A stretch of DNA of 64,000 nt from Streptomyces sp. NBC_01231. Its GTDB lineage: Bacteria > Actinomycetota > Actinomycetes > Streptomycetales > Streptomycetaceae. The stretch is taken from positions 248,001 through 312,000 of the forward strand of contig CP108521.1 of NCBI GenBank assembly GCA_035999765.1. Reading direction: 5' to 3'. Positions 1-8,180 of the stretch are shown here, in pieces. A program made the position numbers and the translations under genes. The notes beneath the pieces are model-generated. The model searched no databases and had not been told where the DNA came from. It saw only the letters and a program-made list of their open reading frames with translations. Position 1 is the first letter of the stretch; each line of letters opens with the position of its first letter.

Positions 1-2
1 CT

Positions 3-275
3 GATGGACGATGCCGGCCACTCGCCTTCGTCCTGACACCCGGACACTACGGTGACGGCCCCCAACTCGAGCACGTGCTGCCGCAGATTTCCGTGCCCCG
101 CCGCGGAGTCGGACGACCTCGCATCCGGCCCGACCATGTCCTGGCGGACAAGGCCTACACATCCCACGACAACCGCCTTTACCTGCGACGACGCGGAATA
201 CGGCACACCAAACGCGCCTACATCTGCCTCGGAACCGTCACCGTCGCGGCCCTCATGGCCTGTCTCCGCACATGA
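3..275 (+). pseudogene. IS5-family transposase fragment, 5' cut by window, internal deletion
   Basis: Open frame running in from the window edge. It reads as a DDE transposase of the IS5 type: a GHYGDGPQLEHVL stretch, then RPDHVLADKAYTSHDNRLYLRRRGIRHT, a region that normally carries the second catalytic Asp. After IRHT the protein jumps straight to a C-terminal-like piece (KRAYICLGTVTVAALMACLR), so the part that should hold the catalytic Glu is missing. The reading frame survives the deletion. Its 3' end overlaps the tail of the convergent hydrolase gene. A dead insertion-sequence remnant. Confidence 0.75.
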
Positions 276-1165
276 TCCAGAAACAGCGCCTGGTGCGTGG
301 CCAGGAACGGCATGATGACGTCGGCCATCTCGTCGGGTACTTCCTCTGCAAGGTCGTGGCCTGCGTCGAAGGTGTGTCCGGTGACGTGATGGGCCATGAG
401 CCGCATCTGGGACTCGTTGCGGTCGCCGATGAACGCGGATCCGCCGAGGGCCAGGACCGGGATGTCCAGTTTCTTCTGTGCGGTCTGCCGGTTCTGTTCG
501 GCGTCTACGAGCATGGCCCGGTAGATGGAGAGCATCGCGCGGATTCCGCCCGGCATCGAGTAGCAGCGCACGTATTCGTCGACCGCGTCGGGGGTGGCGC
601 TGTCGGGGTGGCTGCGCTCGTACTTGATCATGTAGGTGATCAGCTCGCGCTCGTGTCCGGCGATGAGCATCTCGGGTATGTCCGGCTGGAAGTAGAAGCC
701 CAGGTGCCACAGGTGCATGCCGCTGGAGACATTCTCGGGGGTGAGGGCTGTGTGGTCCTCGAAGCCGAATCCGGGGAACAGGGCCTCGGCGAACACGAGA
801 GCGGTGACGTGGTCGCGGTGGCGGGCGGCGAGCTGGTAGCCGATCACCGCTCCCCAGTCCTCGCCCGCCACCGCGTATGTCTCGTGTCCGAGGTAGGTCA
901 TCAGCTCGGCGATGTCGTCGCTCATCGTCGCGGAGTCGTAGCCGTCCGACGGGCGGGCGGAGTCGCCGAGACCACGAAGGTCGGGGACGACGACGGTGTA
1001 GTGGGGCGTCAGCTTCGGGACGAGGTGGCGCCAGTGGTAGCTGGTCTTGGGCACGCCGTGCAGGAGCACCACTGCGGAGCCGGACCCGGCCGTGCGGTAG
1101 TGCAGACTCGTTCCGTTGACGGCGGCTCGGCCCGTGCGGACGGGTGTTCCGTCATGGTCGAACAT
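218..1165 (-). CDS. alpha/beta-fold hydrolase (epoxide hydrolase/haloalkane dehalogenase type)
   Basis: About 315 residues. Visible fold markers: the HGVPKTSYHWRHL oxyanion-hole strand, DLRGLGDSARP, and nucleophile elbow AGEDWGA, where Asp replaces Ser as in epoxide hydrolases and haloalkane dehalogenases. AGHDLAEEVPDE supplies the catalytic His near the C terminus. Start set at the ATG at 1165, with AGGAAGG about 12 nt upstream; an in-frame TTG at 1177 would sit directly on that site. The last ~17 residues are encoded antisense to the transposase remnant, so the original C terminus has probably been replaced. Last gene of a likely operon with the upstream unknown protein (41 bp gap). Substrate unknown. 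Confidence 0.8.
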   Translation of the reverse strand: MFDHDGTPVRTGRAAVNGTSLHYRTAGSGSAVVLLHGVPKTSYHWRHLVPKLTPHYTVVVPDLRGLGDSARPSDGYDSATMSDDIAELMTYLGHETYAVAGEDWGAVIGYQLAARHRDHVTALVFAEALFPGFGFEDHTALTPENVSSGMHLWHLGFYFQPDIPEMLIAGHERELITYMIKYERSHPDSATPDAVDEYVRCYSMPGGIRAMLSIYRAMLVDAEQNRQTAQKKLDIPVLALGGSAFIGDRNESQMRLMAHHVTGHTFDAGHDLAEEVPDEMADVIMPFLATHQALFLDHVRRQAMRAATVTVPRQM

Positions 1166-1206
1166 CAACTTTTCCAACCTTCCTGGTGTACTACGCGATG
1201 CGGGTG

Positions 1207-2502
1207 TCAGTGGGCTTGCGGAGGGCCGACGAGGGTCACCAGGCGGCTGGGTCCGGTGCCGTCAGCGGTCGTCCGGGCAGCGGAATGGCCGACGGGGCGC
1301 AGGGTGACGTTCTCCGGGTAGAGCCGGCCCAGCAGGGCCAGTACGACGAGGTCGTCCTGGCCGGTGGCGTCCAGGGTGACGTCGCCTGCTTGCGTCCACA
1401 CCAGTCCCGGTGCGCACAGTGCGGACCACACAGCTGCGGTGCGGGGCGCGGCATCGGAATGTGCGTCGCCTGCGGCGGGGTCCGGTCGGTGGGCGTAGCG
1501 GTGGCCGCGCAGAGCCTGGCCGAGGTCGGCGCGGGCGGTGGTGCCGTCGTGGGTGATCTCGATGCCGGCGGTGCGGGCACCGTCGGCGACCGGCGCGGTG
1601 ACGGTACGCACGGAGAGTGGGCCGGAGGTGGTGGTGGCGGGCGGCAGGTCCTCGACGAGAGTGCGGGGTGCGGCGTAGTAGTCCAGCAACTCGGCGACAT
1701 ACGTGGTGGTTTCGACGGTGGCCGGGTCGGGACGCCAGGTCAGCAGGTGCCGGGGGGCGGTCAGGGGCGGCTGGTCGAGGACGGCGGGCAGGACGGTGCC
1801 GCCGACGGCGTCGAAGCCGTAGCCGGCCGGGCCGGAGGTGCCGGTGACGGCGTGGCGGGCGAAGGCCACGATGCTGGTGTGCCGGATCTGGCGGACGATG
1901 AGTTCGGTGAGGAACGCGTCGCGGGCCGGTTCGGTGTGCCGCAGTCCGGTCGGGGTGATCAGGAGCGGGACGTCCTGCCAGTTGGTGAAGGGCAGCAGGG
2001 CGTCGCGCAGCAGGACGATCTGGTGGAGCCACTCGTTGTAGAGCTGCATCGTGACCGGTCCACCGCGACGGCCGAGGAGCAGATCGGCTGCGGGAGGGGT
2101 GAGCAGGTGGCCGTAGCAGTGACTGCGGACGACCAGCGGGCCGGCGGGCAGCGGTAGCCGATCGGTGAGCAGCCGCTCCAGTGCCTCGGTGGACCACGAG
2201 GCGAGCTCGTGGCCGATCGTCTCGGCCTGCGCGCCCAGTTCGCGCGCTGCCGAGGCACTGTCCGGGCCCATGACCAGTGGGAGGGAGGTCTCCCGGGTGC
2301 CGAGGGCGAGTGCCGCACGGATCTGGTCCTCCAGCACCTTGCCGTCGGCGCTGGTGAGGGCATTGTCGTCGATGATGCCCTGCAGCAGCGGCTCGGTGGC
2401 GGTGAAGAACTCGCGGGCGGTCAGGGTGGTGCCGGCCGCGGGGAAGGTGTTCCAGCGGCTGCCGCCGAGAGCGGGCGTAGTCGGGGTGGGTGCGGGGGGC
2501 AT
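1207..2502 (-). CDS. hypothetical protein, 431 aa
   Basis: I do not recognise the family. Start chosen at the ATG at 2502 because GGAGG lies 4 nt upstream; the frame is open 21 codons further up without a ribosome site. The protein starts with a Pro/Thr-rich stretch, has no signal peptide or membrane segment, and contains SHCYGHLL and a Trp/Leu-rich helical segment (QLYNEWLHQIVLLRDALLPFTNWQDVPLLITP). It lies between a TetR gene and an alpha/beta hydrolase on the same strand. Its upstream region shares an operator-like motif with tetR, so it is probably controlled by that repressor. Possibly an enzyme acting with the hydrolase (inference only). Confidence 0.65.
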   Translation of the reverse strand: MPPAPTPTTPALGGSRWNTFPAAGTTLTAREFFTATEPLLQGIIDDNALTSADGKVLEDQIRAALALGTRETSLPLVMGPDSASAARELGAQAETIGHELASWSTEALERLLTDRLPLPAGPLVVRSHCYGHLLTPPAADLLLGRRGGPVTMQLYNEWLHQIVLLRDALLPFTNWQDVPLLITPTGLRHTEPARDAFLTELIVRQIRHTSIVAFARHAVTGTSGPAGYGFDAVGGTVLPAVLDQPPLTAPRHLLTWRPDPATVETTTYVAELLDYYAAPRTLVEDLPPATTTSGPLSVRTVTAPVADGARTAGIEITHDGTTARADLGQALRGHRYAHRPDPAAGDAHSDAAPRTAAVWSALCAPGLVWTQAGDVTLDATGQDDLVVLALLGRLYPENVTLRPVGHSAARTTADGTGPSRLVTLVGPPQAH

Positions 2503-2573
2503 GGGTCCTCCGGAGTCTTCGATGAAGCGGGGGCGGGCCACCGGATCCCGTGTCCGAGCGGGCACCGGAGACT

Positions 2574-2597
2574 TATCTGGATCATCTGATACAGATT
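2574..2597. promoter_or_regulatory. putative TetR operator upstream of the hypothetical/hydrolase operon
   Basis: TATCTGGATC (2574-2583) is followed at once by the palindrome ATCTG-ATA-CAGAT (2584-2596). The same 10-mer TATCTGGATC recurs at 3207-3216 just upstream of the tetR start. A motif shared by a regulator promoter and the promoter of the genes beside it suggests the TetR protein binds both. Inference from motif sharing only. Confidence 0.45.
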
Positions 2598-2612
2598 GCG
2601 GGCATGAAAAAG

Positions 2613-3191
2613 TCAGTCGAGGGCGGCCAGCGCGACCTCCACGAGGGGTTCGAGGGCGCCGACGTCCGGCGTGATCTTCGAGGAGACCAGCAGTCCGTTG
2701 AGGAAGGTGACGAGGAAAGCGGCGAGGGTGTGCGGGTCGTGCCGCGGCGCGATCTCGCCCCGCTCCGCCGCGACCCGCAGCACCTCGGCGAGCGCATCCC
2801 GGCTGGCGTCCTGCATGTCGCGCACGGTGCGCCGGGTCGCCGCGTCCTCCGGCAGGCGCTCGCAGGCGGCGTTGACCACCAGGCAGCCCCGGCCGTTGTC
2901 CTCCACGGCGATCCGGACCCGCTCGACCAGCATCGTGCGGATCGCCGACCGGGCGTCCACCCCCTCCTCCAGACTTCGCAGGGCGGCCGCTGCCAGGGTG
3001 GTGCGGTAGTGCTCCAGCGCTGCCCGGTACAGGCCCTCCTTGTCGCCGAACGCGGCATACAAGGACCCCTGCCCGATCCCCAGGTGGCCGGTCAGGTCGC
3101 GCACCGAGGTGGCCTCATAGCCGCGCGTCCAGAACAGCTCCATCGCGCGGCTCACCGCCGCCTCCGTGTCGAACTCCCGGGTCCTTGCCAT
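2613..3191 (-). CDS. TetR/AcrR family transcriptional regulator
   Basis: 192 residues. The N-terminal helix-turn-helix is clear: residues ~10-55 read FDTEAAVSRAMELFWTRGYEATSVRDLTGHLGIGQGSLYAAFGDKEGLYRAAL. The C-terminal ligand domain includes CLVVNAACERLPED, a variant of the GCLVVNSA signature of the TetR_C_6/AcrR-type group near NemR. Start ATG at 3191; the frame upstream lacks a better start. Lies head-to-tail with the unknown protein and the hydrolase and probably represses itself and them through the TATCTGGATC motif. Effector unknown. Confidence 0.85.
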   Translation of the reverse strand: MARTREFDTEAAVSRAMELFWTRGYEATSVRDLTGHLGIGQGSLYAAFGDKEGLYRAALEHYRTTLAAAALRSLEEGVDARSAIRTMLVERVRIAVEDNGRGCLVVNAACERLPEDAATRRTVRDMQDASRDALAEVLRVAAERGEIAPRHDPHTLAAFLVTFLNGLLVSSKITPDVGALEPLVEVALAALD

Positions 3192-3206
3192 AACCCCACC
3201 GTAACC

Positions 3207-3216
3207 TATCTGGATC
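3207..3216. promoter_or_regulatory. putative TetR operator half-site upstream of tetR
   Basis: TATCTGGATC, identical to the 10-mer at 2574-2583 and in the same orientation to the downstream gene, sits 16 bp before the tetR ATG. Likely autoregulatory site; the full palindrome present at the other promoter is not evident here. Confidence 0.35.
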
Positions 3217-3439
3217 GCACGCTCAAGAAAAGACCGCAGCCGCCTGACCATGCGCCGACCTGCAGGCCGACCTCACGGCTACTCGCCGTCGGCGTCCTCG
3301 GCGGTGTCCGGGACGCGCAGCGGGCACAGACCATGCCCACGTGCGCGGGGGCGAGTCGGCCGCGGCGGTCAGGTAGCCGGTGCAGCGTCTCTCGCCAGGA
3401 TCCTGGAATCAAACACAGGAACGATGAGCCGTCGCGACT

Positions 3440-4338
3440 TCAGATACTCCTCTCCAACACCGCCGACCGGCCGCAGCGGGTCACGATGACCTCCCGCACG
3501 GTCGGCGCCCAGACCTTCCGTGACCCGCGCAAGGTCACCGTCGGCGCCCCGCTCGCCGGGGACGACCGGGAAGGCGCGCTCGCGGCCCGGCCGTTCACCG
3601 TCCGGGTGCCGAAGGGAACCCCGCTGCTGGACGCCGAGATGGTGTGGCCCGGCACCGCGGACTCCGCCAAGCTCGCGCTGATCCTGACCGATCCGGCCGG
3701 ACGGCTGACGCAGGTCAGCTACGACTACGACGGCTACGGGCTGCACAGCAACTACCAGCACGTCGACGTCCACGACCCGCGCCCCGGCACCTGGACCGTC
3801 AAGGTGGTGTGGAACAACGGCCGCGCGCACCTTCAGGACCAGCCCCTGAAGCCGGGCACCTACCGCGGCCCGGTCACCGTCCGGATCACCGGCCACCGCT
3901 ACACCTCGGCCGGAGTGCCCGAGCAGACCCGGACCGTCCCGGCGGGCGGCACCGCACGGTTCCCGGTGCGGGCCCCGTTGCCGCGTACGGCCGGTGACGC
4001 GCCCTTGTCGTTGCAGTTCGCCTCGGACACAGGGACCTGGACGTCCCTCCCGGAAGCCCGCGGGCCAGGGCACCGCGAAGGTCACGCTCACCGCCACGAC
4101 CCGGTCCTTCGACCCCGAGGCCAAGGCCTCCACCGGTGAGTTCTGGGACCCCGAGGCGGACTGGAACCCCGTCGCCGTAACCGCCGGCAAGACCGCGACG
4201 ATGAAGCTCACCCTGACCCCGACCGCACCCGTCGGCACGGTCGTCCATGGAACGGTCTACGTCGACACCGACTCGGCCTTCCCGGACGTCATGCGATCCG
4301 AGCTGATCGGAATCCCGTACTCCTACACCGTGGGCTGA
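3440..4338 (+). pseudogene. C-terminal remnant of a subtilisin-like (S8) secreted peptidase, frameshifted
   Basis: Frame 3 from ~3440 reads NTADRPQRVTMTSRTVGAQTF, then a beta-sandwich region (RPFTVRVPKGTPLLDAEMVWPG, LILTDPAGRLTQVSYDYDGYG) like the C-terminal domains of large Streptomyces S8 peptidases. Between ~4050 and 4070 homology moves to frame 1 (GQGTAKVTLTATTRSFDPEAKAS...) and ends at TGA 4336-4338, so there is a frameshift or deletion. No catalytic Asp/His/Ser domain is present upstream. A truncated, dead copy; the downstream terminator hairpin is still intact. Confidence 0.6.
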
Positions 4339-4347
4339 CGGACCCCC

Positions 4348-4391
4348 GCGGGACGGCGTACCGGCGCGTCCGAGCCGGTACGCCGTCCCGC
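4348..4391 (+). terminator. 17-bp perfect hairpin terminator after the subtilase remnant
   Basis: Arms at 4348-4364 and 4375-4391 are exact reverse complements (GCGGGACGGCGTACCGG), with a 10-nt loop. It starts 10 nt after the remnant's stop codon. No U-tract, as usual in Streptomyces. Confidence 0.75.
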
Positions 4392-4468
4392 ACACATGCT
4401 TCTTGACTTCTCAAGACCCCCGCGCGAGGGTCCGGACCTTCGTCCATACCATTCCCAGAGGGTTGACC

Positions 4469-4579
4469 ATGAGCGTGTCCCGAAGACGCCTGCTGGCCGC
4501 CGGCGCCGGGCTGACCGTCGCCGTGGGTGTCCAACAGGGTGCCGGTGCCGCCGTCCTGGCAAGGCGTCCACGTCCGTAG
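4469..4579 (+). pseudogene. orphan Tat signal-peptide remnant, 36 aa
   Basis: ATG at 4469 opens a frame starting MSVSRRRLLAAGAGLTVAVG. This has the twin-arginine form SRRRLL, a hydrophobic h-region and an Ala-rich cleavage region, then stops at 4577-4579. The exported enzyme that should follow is missing. An N-terminal scrap of a Tat-exported protein. Confidence 0.5.
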
Positions 4580-4641
4580 GGACGCGGTGCGGCCGGGCCG
4601 GGGACCGCCACCGGCCGGCCGCACCGCACAACACCGAGTGC

Positions 4642-4980
4642 CTAACGCAGGTCCAGGTTGCAGCGCAGCCGGACGCCCGGCTCACCGGGCGTCCGGGCAG
4701 TCCGGTCGTCGGGCGCGGTCGCCCACCGGCTGGCGAGTGCCGGGGGAAGAAGGCGAGGGCGGTGTCGTCGTCCGCGGCCGCGATGTCGACGAGTCCCGGC
4801 TCCGCGACGTGTTCATCCTTGATCGGTTTCAGGCTCTGGTCGACGCCGCGGTGGCGCCCGGGCGGGTAGCCCTCGAGGGAGAGGCGGCCAGGGGTGCACA
4901 GCAGCGGCAGCTCCCGTCCGGAGACGGTGCCGGTCTGCGCAGAGTCTGTCGCCCACCGGCAGACGGTGGGCGGGCACAGT
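4642..4980 (-). pseudogene. coding-like C-terminal remnant of an unidentified protein
   Basis: On the minus strand the stretch RELPLLCTPGRLSLEGY, then SLKPIKDEHVAEPGLVDIAAADDDTALAFFPRHSPAGG shows strong G/C at third codon positions, unlike a chance frame. Homology appears to move to another frame before the tail GEPGVRLRCNLDLR and TAG at 4642-4644. No family recognised. It lies directly downstream of another broken gene on the same strand and may have shared its operon. Confidence 0.35.
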
Positions 4981-4989
4981 GGTCTCTGG

Positions 4990-5628
4990 CTGCGAACTGA
5001 CGCCCCATAATGATCGGTCTGGCGGAGCACCGTGCTCGGTTGGGTGGGTGCCGGCCAGGCCTGGATGAGGTACCACTCGGTGATCTCGTCGAGGGCCAGG
5101 TCGACGGCGGTGTCCCGGCCACGGGCGTGAATGCGCAGCCGGTAGTCGCCGGGCCCGTTGAAGGACAGGACGGGGAGTCTTCGTCCGGGTCGTCCATCAT
5201 GGCGCGGACCACGAGTTCACCAGAAGCGGAGTGCGCGGAGATTTCCGCAATCTCCTGCCAGTTGCCGTCGTCAGGTGCGGGTTCGGTTTCGTGGACGGTG
5301 ACGTCGACGTCGCCGGTGTGGATGCCGGTCATGACGATGGTGGCTCCTTCGTCCACCCGTACCAGTGCGTTGTGTCCGCGGTCCAGGTCGGGGCCGGTCG
5401 TCCCGTCCTCGTCGTTGATGTCGAACTGGTGGTACTGAACCGCTACGCGTCCACGGCCGCGTTCGACCTCGTCGGCTTCGGCGACCGCTACGGTCTCGGG
5501 AACCTCGATCCCCGCGATGACATGGGCCTGCCGGACGCCGGTGACCCCGTGGCACGCACCGCCGGTTCCGGGGCGTCGGCCGTTGCACATGAGGCGTGCC
5601 GGACGTGGGCGTATGGTGGCTGCCATAG
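4990..5628 (-). pseudogene. hypothetical protein broken by a 1-nt deletion
   Basis: The upstream frame reads RVAVQYHQFDINDEDGTTGPD and HNALVRVDEGATIVMTGIHTGDVDVTVHE up to MMDDPDEDSP. From there the sense reading continues in the next frame as VLSFNGPGDYRLRIHARGRDTAVDLALDEITEWYLIQAWP. Inserting one C in the CCCC run (GGGG at 5172-5175 on the plus strand) restores one continuous protein. Start uncertain: ATG at 5628 or 5592, neither with a good ribosome site. The original stop is not evident. Real mutation or sequencing error cannot be told apart here. Family unknown. Confidence 0.5.
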
Positions 5629-5754
5629 GCACATCCGTGGTCTGTCCGGGCTGCGGATCCTGCACTTTCGTTCAGCTGGGTGCGTCCGCCCCTGCTGTGC
5701 ATCAGCGGCCTCCGCGCGACCCAGCTCCTTCAGCCAGACGCGGAAGGATCAGCG

Positions 5755-6585
5755 ATGGGCACGTTCACCACCTCCGACGGCACGATTATCTTCTACAAGG
5801 ACTGGGGTCCGCGCGACGGCCGGCCGATCGTCTTCCACCACGGCTGGCCGCTCAGCGCCGACGACTGGGACAACCAGATGTTGTTCTTCCTTTCGCAGGG
5901 CTATCGCGTGATAGCGCACGACCGGCGCGGTCACGGGCGCTCGAGCCAGACCTCGACGGGCCACGAGATGGACACCTACGCCGCCGATGTCGCAGCACTC
6001 ACCGACGTACTGGACCTGCAGGGCGCCGTACACATCGGGCATTCGACCGGTGGCGGCGAGGTGGCGCGCTATGTGGCACGCGCCAAGCCGGGCCGGGTCG
6101 CGAAGGCCGTGCTCGCCAGCGCTGTTCCACCGGTGATGGTCAAGTCCGAGACCAATCCCGGCGGTACGCCGATCGAGGTCTTCGACGAGTTCCGAGCGTC
6201 CCTCGCCGCCAACCGCTCGCAGTTCTACATCGACGTGCCCTCCGGTCCTTTTTACGGCTTCAACCGGGACGGCGCGCAGGTGTCCCAGTCCCTGATCAAC
6301 AATTGGTGGCGACAGGGGATGATGGGCGCGGCCAACGCACACTACGAGTGCATCGAGGCTTTCTCCGAGACCGACTTCACCGACGACCTGCAGCAGATCG
6401 ACGTCCCGGTCCTCGTCGCGCACGGCACGGACGATCAGGTCGTGCCCTACGCGGACTCGGCGCCGTTGTCGGTCGAACTCCTGAAGAACGGCACCCTGAA
6501 GTCCTACGAAGGACTCCCCCACGGCATGTTCTCGACCCACCCGGAAGTCCTCAACCCCGGCCTCTTGGACTTCGTGAAGTCGTAG
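5755..6585 (+). CDS. non-heme haloperoxidase-like alpha/beta hydrolase (chloroperoxidase/perhydrolase type)
   Basis: 276 residues, the family's usual length. [26 protein letters not shown] and elbow [15 protein letters not shown] (Ser97) are hallmarks of cofactor-free bacterial chloroperoxidases; Asp226/227 (HGTDDQVVP) and His256 (GLPHGM) complete the triad. Start ATG 5755 with GGAAGGA 6 nt upstream. Cytoplasmic; no signal peptide. Such enzymes make peracids from carboxylates and peroxide and can thereby oxidise halides, but many act simply as esterases. It stands alone between two degenerate regions. Confidence 0.9.
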   Translation: MGTFTTSDGTIIFYKDWGPRDGRPIVFHHGWPLSADDWDNQMLFFLSQGYRVIAHDRRGHGRSSQTSTGHEMDTYAADVAALTDVLDLQGAVHIGHSTGGGEVARYVARAKPGRVAKAVLASAVPPVMVKSETNPGGTPIEVFDEFRASLAANRSQFYIDVPSGPFYGFNRDGAQVSQSLINNWWRQGMMGAANAHYECIEAFSETDFTDDLQQIDVPVLVAHGTDDQVVPYADSAPLSVELLKNGTLKSYEGLPHGMFSTHPEVLNPGLLDFVKS

Positions 6586-6589
6586 TCCG

Positions 6590-6745
6590 CGCCGTACAGC
6601 GGGCGCAGATGGTGCCGGTGGCGTTCTGGAAGTGGTAAGCGGCCCGAATGCGGCCCCCGACGTCGGGATGGGTGTGCTGGAGCCCGGACAGGGCGTGCCA
6701 CAGGCTTCCCGGCAGATCACAGGCGGTGGTCTCATCTCGGCTGCC
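6590..6745 (-). pseudogene. coding-like remnant, family unknown
   Basis: The minus-strand frame PGSLWHALSGLQHTHPDVGGRIRAAYHFQNATGTICARCTA has nearly every third base G or C and abuts the end of the haloperoxidase gene. No start, no matching upstream part and no recognised family. Probably the tail of a lost gene. Confidence 0.3.
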
Positions 6746-6999
6746 TCTCCTACGCATGTGCGGGGCCTGCCGTGGGCCGCGGCCGTCCGGTAGACCCATC
6801 CCATGCGGTGGCGCGAGGACTTCGATACCCGTTCCGCCCACCGGGCCGGGCGCCAGGCAAGCCCGTCGCGCACAAGGGATGTGCCCGGCGGCGTGCGCCG
6901 CATTCAGCGCCGGCGGGCTCGGGATAGCGCCGGCAACGCCGGCCCGGGTCGTCGACGCGGAACCTGACGGGCGGGGCCGGGCGCCGGTGGCAGGAGAGG

Positions 7000-7620
7000 C
7001 ACCGTCCTGGGAGGCGGCCCAGGAGGCGAGCAGGCGCAGGCCCTCTTCGGAAGATGAGTTCGGTTCGGCGGTGTAGATGAGGAGGGTGAGACCAGGTTCA
7101 TCATCCACGGCCGCCCCGTGCCAGGCGAGGGTGACCTCGCCGACGACCGGGTGGTGGAAACGTTTGACCCCGGTGCCGTGACGGCGCACGTTAGCGACCT
7201 CGCTCCTGCGCAGTCCGGGCACGCGGCGCCGACTCCCGACCGGCTGCCCGGCCTGCTCCGGGGTGATCCTGGCGCGCCGGGAGGTCGTCCCGCCTCCAAG
7301 GTCCTCGGCGATCTCGGTGAACGCGGCCCGCAGGCTCCGCGCGGGCCGCCGAGCAGTGCCTGGACCAGAGGATTCCAGGCGACGACGCCGTACGCCGCGT
7401 CAGTGACTGACCATGGCACCGGTCTCCGGCAGCCGCTCCAGCATCCGGACCGCATGCGGGTGTACGCGCCGCATGGCGTTTGATGCGGGGCGGCACGCTC
7501 GATCCCGCCAGGCGGAACAGGTGGCTGCGCACCGCCGGCGTGCGCCGCAGCGCCTGGGCCAGCGCGTCCAGGATCCGGGCCGCCCGGGACGAGTTCATCT
7601 CAGGCAAGAGCAAACAGAAC
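7000..7620 (-). pseudogene. MmyB-like HTH regulator, C-terminal ligand domain, multiply frameshifted
   Basis: Three successive minus frames each hold a piece of the MmyB-like domain of Streptomyces XRE regulators. They are LDALAQALRRTPAVRSHLFRLAGSSVPP, then VTDAAYGVVAWNPLVQALLGGP, then KRFHHPVVGEVTLAWHGAAV plus LTLLIYTAEPNSSSEEGLRLLASWAA. The order matches the intact family. At least two frameshifts separate them, and the N-terminal HTH is not found upstream. Dead gene. Confidence 0.65.
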
Positions 7621-7729
7621 GCCGTCAAGACCATGGGCCTCACTGACGAGGACGGCCAGGTGCCGTTCTGCGGTCCGACCAAGCCCGGAAGCTGCGCGGA
7701 CCTCACGCGCGCTCGCCAGTCGGGGCTGG

Positions 7730-7912
7730 TCAAAGTTCGACGGAGTATGAGGGGCCGGGGACGTCCCATCCGTCGGTGCTCTCGCCGATGTCCTCCACGA
7801 TGATGTCGCCTGAACGGGCGAGTGAGTGCGGGTGGGAGCGTGAGCGGGAACGGCGGGAGCCCGGGGTGACCTTCGGCACATCGGAGGTTTTCCGCCGGGC
7901 CGGTGGTTTCAT
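7730..7912 (-). CDS. short orphan ORF, 60 aa, unknown
   Basis: ATG at 7912 opens a 60-residue frame. The N-terminal half is basic and Ser/Arg-rich (SRRSRSRSHPHS). The C-terminal half, GDIIVEDIGESTDGWDVPGPSYSVEL, is acidic and uses strongly GC-ending codons like real Streptomyces genes. AGGTGG lies about 14 nt upstream, a poor distance. No homologue recognised and no partner enzyme nearby. Could be a small gene or the end of a lost one. Confidence 0.3.
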   Translation of the reverse strand: MKPPARRKTSDVPKVTPGSRRSRSRSHPHSLARSGDIIVEDIGESTDGWDVPGPSYSVEL

Positions 7913-8180
7913 TCTGCACTTGTTCCCCACCTGTTGTTCCCGGCGCACTGTTCTCGCAGGACGGGCACGTGTCACCCGATCTCTGACACGACGTCACATC
8001 AACGTGCCGGGGCATGAGTAGGGCGGAACGTCTTCCTCCTGGGGAAGCGGCGGCGGTTGCCGACAAGCACTCTCACGGGCTGTTTCAGCCTCTAGTCTGC
8101 TGCCAGACCCCCCACAGGGCCTTCCCCCGCGGTGTGGGCGGAACTCCCGCCCGTACCACCGAGAACAGGCGGCCGAGGGC

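Noticed and set aside
2550..4139. 529-aa plus-strand ORF spanning tetR and the subtilase remnant
   Set aside because: Only its last third is homologous to anything; the first part is antisense to tetR. Treated as a chance fusion frame.
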